From the NCBI GenBank assembly GCA_023230795.1, contig JALNWR010000004.1, positions 1 through 26,107 on the forward strand: a DNA stretch of 26,107 nt. The letters run 5' to 3'. Shown here in pieces: positions 22,258 to 26,107 of this stretch. A program made the translations under genes and the position numbers. Each line of letters opens with the position of its first letter. The stretch's first letter is position 1. A model generated the notes under the pieces. It was not told where the DNA came from. It made no database searches and saw only the letters and a list, made by a program, of their open reading frames with translations. Source of the stretch: Candidatus Cloacimonadota bacterium (GTDB lineage: Bacteria; Cloacimonadota; Cloacimonadia; Cloacimonadales; Cloacimonadaceae).

Positions 22258-24501
22258 TCATTTTATCAGTGAGAGTTTGCCAGAGCCATTGTATCCACCG
22301 CTGTTCATACGGTACAAATACACTCCGCTTCCCACCTCATTTCCATTGCTGTCTCTTCCGTCCCAGACCAGGCTGTAATATCCGGGTGTGCTGTGCTGAT
22401 TTTGCAGGGTCTTTATCTTTTGGCCTTTGAAGTTGAAAATCTCAATTCTCACACTCGCTGCTTCGGCCAGGCTATAGCGTATGTTTACCCGGGGGTTGAA
22501 GGGATTGGGAAAAGCTTTTAGCAGCCTTGTATATAGAGGGATTTGGGGAAGTTCATCATCAGTATCCGGATCGCTGAGGGTGAGACAGACCGGGCCGAAA
22601 TATTCGCTCTCTCCTGCCAGACTCAGGCTTTCCAGCCAATAGTAGTAAGTAGCATCTGGCATAGTTTCGGCATCGACATAGCTGTAGCTGATCTGGCTGC
22701 CCAGAGGCGTTCCTTCGTCGATCAGATCGGGATTGATGCGCAGGGCGGCATTTAGATTGTCCACTTCGCTGCGCAGCACGTTGTAGCCCAGGTGATTCGT
22801 TTCGGATTCTGCCACCCATTGCAGATTTACCTGCATATCAGAGCCAAAGATTGCCGTAAAAAAGCTGAGCTCTACCGGCAGCGTGGGGTTTTCATCTCCA
22901 AAGATGATGGGCAGGCTCCCTTTGGTAGTTCCGAAATCAACTTGATTGAAGAGGATCAGGCCGGTTTCGTCATTTCTTTCATAGGCATGCCATTGGCCGT
23001 TAAAATAAACAGCACCCCAAGACCGCGCGGTTTCTACGGTGAAGCTGACGATTTCAGTGCCATATAGCCAATAAGATATATATTCTTCAATGTCATTATA
23101 GATTGGAGGCAAAGTGCCTGTTTCGGCAGTGTCCAGCCCGGCTCCATCGATCACGGTGATGATATACTGCTCGCCTCCCAGGGGCAATTCAATAGGGATA
23201 TACGGGGGGAAATCATAGGCCGGTACGAGCTTGGTAACGAATACATCTTCCCACCCTCCAGGTCCGGCGGCGCTTAAGATCGTGCTGCCAAAGCTCGCGT
23301 TAAACGCTCTGAAGTATCCTGTGACGTAGCAGTTTGCGTGATTGTCGATATCAATGCCTCTTCCCCAATCCTCGCCCGCACCGCCAGCTCTTTGAGCCCA
23401 TTGCCAAGCGCCGAACTTATTGATGTGTGCCACAAAGATGTCTTGCAAACCGGCACTGATTAAGCTGTGCTCATCAAAAGCAGTATTACTCCAGAACACA
23501 CCGGTTAAAAAGCAGTTTCCGATGCTATCTGAAGCGATATCCTTGACCAGTTTATTATTATCGTCTCCAGCGCCGGTTACCCATCGCCAGTTACCGTCTG
23601 TGACCAATTTAGTTACGAATATGTCCGTTGAGCCTGCCGCAGTAATATCAGTATCTCCGAAACTGGCGGTTCCATTGTAGTATCCGGTAACGTAGCAATT
23701 TCCGAAGCTATCGATAGCGATGCCTTCTCCACGATCCCGGGCGGTTCCCCCGGCTGCTTTGGCCCATTGCCAGTCGCCCCAGGAATTGAGTTTGGCGATG
23801 AAGATGTCATCTGATCCACTGCTGGTGAGATTTGTAACCGTGAATCTGGCAGTTCTATTGAAGTAACCCGTGATGTAGCAATTACCAGCAGGACTTACAT
23901 CGATGCCAATCCCTTGGTCATCTCCTGTGCTGCCGGCTCCTTTTGCCCAGATCCAGCTACCTGTGTCATCCAATTTGGCTACAAAGATGTCATCGCTACC
24001 TCTGGCGCTGATACTCGTGGTACCAAAATGTGCAGTTGATTCATGGTAACCGGTTACATAGCTATTATCACTGTTATCCAGGGCGATATCATAGCCTCTG
24101 TCTGCACCAAAGCCTCCGGCCTGTGTAGCCCATGCCCAAACGCCATTGGTGTTTATCTTGGCCACAAATATATCGATGCTGCCATGGCTGGTACGGGCAG
24201 GCAATCCCCCAAAAATAATCTCACCGGCAAAAGAGCCCGTTATATAGGCAGTTCCGGCTGGCGTGACCGCTATTCCATAAGCATATTCCCAGCTGGTGCC
24301 ACCCGCCCTGACAGCCCATTGCCAGGCCCCGGATGCATCCAGCTTGGCGACAAAGATATCTGTTTCGCCGCTACTGGTAAGTACTGTTTCACCAAAAGTG
24401 GCAGTTCCTTCAAAAGAACCGGTCACGTAGCTATTGCCATAATCATCCACAGCAACGCTATAGCCGTAATCTTTGTCCACGCCACCAGCACTTTGGCCCA
24501 A
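22258..24501 (-). CDS. Secreted seven-repeat SBBP beta-propeller protein with FlgD-like C-terminal sorting domain (main frame)
   Basis: This open frame of 747 aa has seven SBBP-type repeats of about 61 residues, each near AGG...DIA/GI.D..GN.YVTG.F...A.FG.....S.G..DIFVAKL...G.W.WA. This suits a seven-bladed propeller on the cell surface or in the medium. A middle beta-rich region (about 440-570) and a fibronectin-like segment (VELSFFTAIF.., about 570-660) follow. The end carries FPNPFNPRVNIRYSL and a FlgD Ig-like domain with WDGRDSNGNEVGSGVYLYR, as in exported proteins of Cloacimonadota and similar phyla. The only start in this frame is a TTG inside the first repeat with no signal peptide; the true N-terminus lies in another frame (see next entry). 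The function is unknown; adhesion or matrix binding is a guess. Confidence 0.82.
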   Translation of the reverse strand: MGQSAGGVDKDYGYSVAVDDYGNSYVTGSFEGTATFGETVLTSSGETDIFVAKLDASGAWQWAVRAGGTSWEYAYGIAVTPAGTAYITGSFAGEIIFGGLPARTSHGSIDIFVAKINTNGVWAWATQAGGFGADRGYDIALDNSDNSYVTGYHESTAHFGTTSISARGSDDIFVAKLDDTGSWIWAKGAGSTGDDQGIGIDVSPAGNCYITGYFNRTARFTVTNLTSSGSDDIFIAKLNSWGDWQWAKAAGGTARDRGEGIAIDSFGNCYVTGYYNGTASFGDTDITAAGSTDIFVTKLVTDGNWRWVTGAGDDNNKLVKDIASDSIGNCFLTGVFWSNTAFDEHSLISAGLQDIFVAHINKFGAWQWAQRAGGAGEDWGRGIDIDNHANCYVTGYFRAFNASFGSTILSAAGPGGWEDVFVTKLVPAYDFPPYIPIELPLGGEQYIITVIDGAGLDTAETGTLPPIYNDIEEYISYWLYGTEIVSFTVETARSWGAVYFNGQWHAYERNDETGLILFNQVDFGTTKGSLPIIFGDENPTLPVELSFFTAIFGSDMQVNLQWVAESETNHLGYNVLRSEVDNLNAALRINPDLIDEGTPLGSQISYSYVDAETMPDATYYYWLESLSLAGESEYFGPVCLTLSDPDTDDELPQIPLYTRLLKAFPNPFNPRVNIRYSLAEAASVRIEIFNFKGQKIKTLQNQHSTPGYYSLVWDGRDSNGNEVGSGVYLYRMNSGGYNGSGKLSLIK

Positions 24502-24584
24502 TCGAAAGTATGGGCGTTGGCAAACAAATGAAAACTAAAGCGACATAGCGCAAGCAGCGCTATGATGATAATCATCCTTTTCAT
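24423..24584 (-). pseudogene. Signal-peptide start of the propeller gene, out of frame with its body
   Basis: GGGAGG at 24589-24594 is followed after 4 nt by ATG at 24584. It encodes an export signal of about 24 residues (basic KRM, then IIIIALLAL, ending FANA) and then HTFDWAK. After this the frame runs to a stop at 24423, giving 53 aa. The repeat pattern demands W-A-K-S-A-G-G, and that reading appears if one A is added to the AAA at 24492-24494 (minus strand). The gene therefore looks broken by a one-base deletion, or the base is a sequencing error. Confidence 0.78.
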
Positions 24585-25176
24585 GATTCCTCCCTGAATA
24601 TTGTTTGAGTTTGTGGTAAATTGTTATTTCCCGCTTGAAAGCTATCTGTAAGGGGAAGATGAGAGACATGTGACGTGGTGTGGACGCGAAAGGGCTGATC
24701 CTGAATAAAAATATTTCAGCACAGCCTGAGAGCCTTTTGGGGCTCAACAACATAGAAGACAAACCAGGGAGAAAGAGCTGAGATTTCATTGCATTCTCCT
24801 CAGGAGTTTCTATCACTCCTGCTTTCGTGTCGCACATTATTTCTTTTATTTAGCTGTCGCTATTCTGGTCAGAGTACGCTTTCGTGTCAAAAACTATTTT
24901 TTCTCATATTCAAGAAAATTGGATTAAGATATGGTATCCTTATGTTATACGAGATATTGGCATTTCCAGCCGGGATATGAATCCTATTCACCCAAGGGCA
25001 AACAGTGAAATTTATAGACAGGGATAGAGCTGGAGCTAACTGTTCTTTGAAGGGAGAAATGGTAGATTGACAGCGGAAATTGTTGACTTTTTTAAAAATA
25101 ACATCACGAACACAATTGATCAGGGCAGGAAAACATGCACATCGGGCGGCACAGCCCTGTGCCATACATTTGATTT

Positions 25177-25238
25177 TAATTCGTTTTTAACTCGAGCTGA
25201 CTCGAAGCTTCGAGTGGACTCGAGTTAAAAACGAATTA
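25177..25238. repeat. 62-bp near-perfect palindrome, copy 2 of the dispersed element
   Basis: The arms are 31 nt with 3 mismatches (CTG against TCC) around a central AAGCTT. The right half shares CTCGAAG, CTTCGAGTGG, ACTCGAGTTAAAAACGAAT and a following GCAAGT with 14244-14286. The outer T-run/A-run parts of the arms are complete here and missing from the left arm of copy 1. Confidence 0.92.
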
Positions 25239-25398
25239 GCTGCAAGTCCAAAGCAAGGGCGCTGTGCATTCTGTGTGCCATTAGCATTATCCTGTTTATT
25301 CAGTATAAAGGACGGCCAAATATACAGTAAAGGCGTGATCGATACCAGATGAAAATTAGGTTCTAAAAAAAATGCGGGAATGCCAGGAAAGATTTATC

Positions 25399-25404
25399 TT
25401 GACA
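25399..25404 (+). promoter_or_regulatory. Candidate -35 box TTGACA for the tRNA cluster
   Basis: TTGACA lies 43 nt upstream of the first tRNA base. TGTAAT at 25427-25432 is a possible -10 but would leave a long 22-nt spacer. Confidence 0.4.
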
Positions 25405-25441
25405 GAATAAGGGGAGTCTGAGAAATTGTAATAACATATGA

Positions 25442-25517
<76 letters not shown>

Positions 25518-25530
25518 TCTTTCAATAATA

Positions 25531-25555
25531 AAGCGAGTTAAACTCGTTTTTTTTT
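25531..25555 (+). terminator. Terminator after tRNA-fMet
   Basis: The CGAGT/ACTCG stem with loop TAA, extendable by AA/TT and a G-T pair, is followed by nine T. It sits between the initiator tRNA and the next tRNA, so the cluster may be partly uncoupled. Confidence 0.8.
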
Positions 25556-25565
25556 ATAGCAGTGT

Positions 25566-25642
25566 GGCGGTGTAGCTCAGTTGGTTAGAGCGTCGGAATC
25601 ATAATCCGTAGGTCCGGGGTTCGAGTCCCTGCGCCGCTACCA
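25566..25642 (+). tRNA. tRNA-Met elongator (CAT), tRNA-Ile2 not excluded
   Basis: This 77-nt tRNA has GCTC/GAGC D-stem, anticodon loop ATCATAA and encoded CCA. The CAT anticodon can be elongator Met or, after lysidine modification, Ile. The body resembles elongator Met of Bacteroidota-type bacteria as I remember it. Small irregularities are a G1-T72 wobble and a T-T mismatch at the top of the anticodon stem. Confidence 0.88.
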
Positions 25643-25653
25643 GTTATTTTTTT

Positions 25654-25730
25654 GCGCCAGTAGCTCAGCAGGATAGAGCAGCAGCCTTCTAAGCTGCGGG
25701 TCAGGGGTTCGAATCCCTTCTGGCGTGCCA
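25654..25730 (+). tRNA. tRNA-Arg (TCT)
   Basis: This 77-nt tRNA has acceptor GCGCCAG/CTGGCGT, anticodon stem GCAGC/GCTGC, loop CTTCTAA with anticodon TCT, discriminator G and encoded CCA. It starts 11 nt after the previous tRNA, so it is co-transcribed. Confidence 0.95.
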
Positions 25731-25764
25731 GCTTAAAGTAGTGTTTTTCCCATAACAGCTTTGA

Positions 25765-25840
25765 GGTGGATGTAGTTCAATGGCAGAGCGCCGGATTGTG
25801 GTTCCGGTCGTTGCGGGTTCGAGCCCCGTCATCCACCCCA
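25765..25840 (+). tRNA. tRNA-His (GTG)
   Basis: The 76-nt tRNA includes the extra G at position -1 facing C73, the identity feature of tRNA-His. The acceptor is GTGGATG/CATCCAC and the anticodon GTG lies in loop ATTGTGG. The 3' CCA is encoded. It is the last tRNA before a terminator. Confidence 0.96.
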
Positions 25841-25848
25841 TAATACTT

Positions 25849-25887
25849 AAACCGCACCTGGAGGGTTTTCAGAGTGCGGTTTTTTTG
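25849..25887 (+). terminator. Terminator of the tRNA cluster
   Basis: AAACCGCAC-type arm (AACCGCAC) and GTGCGGTT are separated by 16 nt and followed by a run of T (25880-25887), 9 nt after tRNA-His. Confidence 0.88.
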
Positions 25888-25994
25888 TTTAAAAGAATAT
25901 CTTTCAGGCTGGCGCTACTTTCCCTCTGGATTCAGAAAAAACAGCTTTGGCTATTGACAATGAAAGCCTGATCTGCCCAACTCAGCTGCAATGG

Positions 25995-26107
25995 CCTACT
26001 TGCTGGATTGGATGCGTCTCGCATCCAGCAAGGCCAGAGTCCTTGAAAATTGAGCAGGCCCGTGCTCAGCAGGCGAGACGCCTGCAATCCTACTTGCTGG
26101 ATTGGAT
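25995..26107 (+). repeat. Hairpin repeat, copy C, with 19-bp direct repeats, cut by the window end
   Basis: CCTACTTGCTGGATTGGAT occurs at 25995-26013 and 26089-26107, so a 94-bp unit may continue beyond the window. Inside are GGATGCG(TCT)CGCATCC at 26010-26026, CAAGG..CCTTG at 26029-26045, GAGCA..TGCTC at 26052-26067 and GCAGGCG(AGA)CGCCTGC at 26069-26085. The first two match, in order, hairpins of composite copies A and B. Confidence 0.85.

Larger units (their letters stand above)
24585..25441. other. Long intergenic region with one dispersed palindrome
   Basis: Only short frames without family resemblance are seen. The region holds the leader of the propeller gene and an 11-bp direct repeat GCTTTCGTGTC at 24821-24831 and 24878-24888. 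It also holds the palindrome at 25177-25238 and the leader of the tRNA cluster. Confidence 0.6.

Noticed and set aside
24535..24837. Minus-strand open frame of 100 aa upstream of the propeller gene
   Set aside because: It overlaps the signal-peptide reading frame in another phase, lacks a Shine-Dalgarno sequence and has no family features.

Overview
The window looks like chromosomal DNA of a Gram-negative-type bacterium, plausibly a member of Cloacimonadota or a related candidate phylum. The evidence is two lipoprotein signal peptides, a large secreted beta-propeller protein ending in an FPNPFNP-type FlgD-like sorting domain, and the MutL-type module described below. The taxonomic guess comes from family knowledge, not from a marker gene.

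Layout. (1) Positions 1-173 hold tandem repeats. (2) 263-7895 is a compact plus-strand operon: cardiolipin synthase, an AddB-like nuclease and an AddA-like UvrD helicase-nuclease, a probable double-strand-break repair/recombination pair. (3) 8068-10000 is an AT-richer two-gene cassette encoding an AAA15-type ATPase and an RloB/Toprim-like protein, the architecture of AbiL/RloAB-type phage defence. Its leader carries two identical 15-bp near-palindromes 62 bp apart. (4) 10105-11870 encodes a BtuF/FecB-like lipoprotein and a BtuC/FecD-like permease, with no ATPase beside them. (5) 11935-14175 encodes a TPR protein fused to a sigma-54-activator AAA+ domain whose GAFTGA loop and Walker B are both altered. 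(6) 14176-14844 is a gene-free repeat zone. (7) 14845-19881 is a six-gene operon: purS, purQ, a ComF-like phosphoribosyltransferase, a small basic protein, a 620-aa MutL-family ASKHA protein and an uncharacterised 376-aa barrel-sandwich protein. It ends in a clear terminator and lies between two inverted copies of a composite repeat. (8) 20285-21966 encodes a PhnD-like lipoprotein and a PhnC-like ATPase, with no PhnE permease. (9) 22258-24584, minus strand, is a secreted seven-repeat SBBP propeller protein whose signal peptide is split off by an apparent one-base deletion. (10) 24585-25441 is mostly empty apart from a 62-bp palindrome. (11) 25442-25840 is a tRNA cluster (fMet, Met, Arg, His) with two terminators. 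(12) 25888-26107 holds a third copy of the hairpin repeat.

How the parts relate. The addAB genes lie just upstream of the putative defence pair but appear separately transcribed. The purS-to-376-aa-protein block is one transcription unit mixing purine synthesis with a MutL-type chaperone-like module. Both ABC importers are incomplete locally and must borrow components from elsewhere or be decaying. A TTGAC(A/C/T) box sits 43-78 nt upstream of the first start of each of the seven plus-strand units, which suggests a shared -35 element. Repeat families (an octamer array, a triple-hairpin block and a long palindrome) recur in the intergenic regions and are the most unusual non-coding content.
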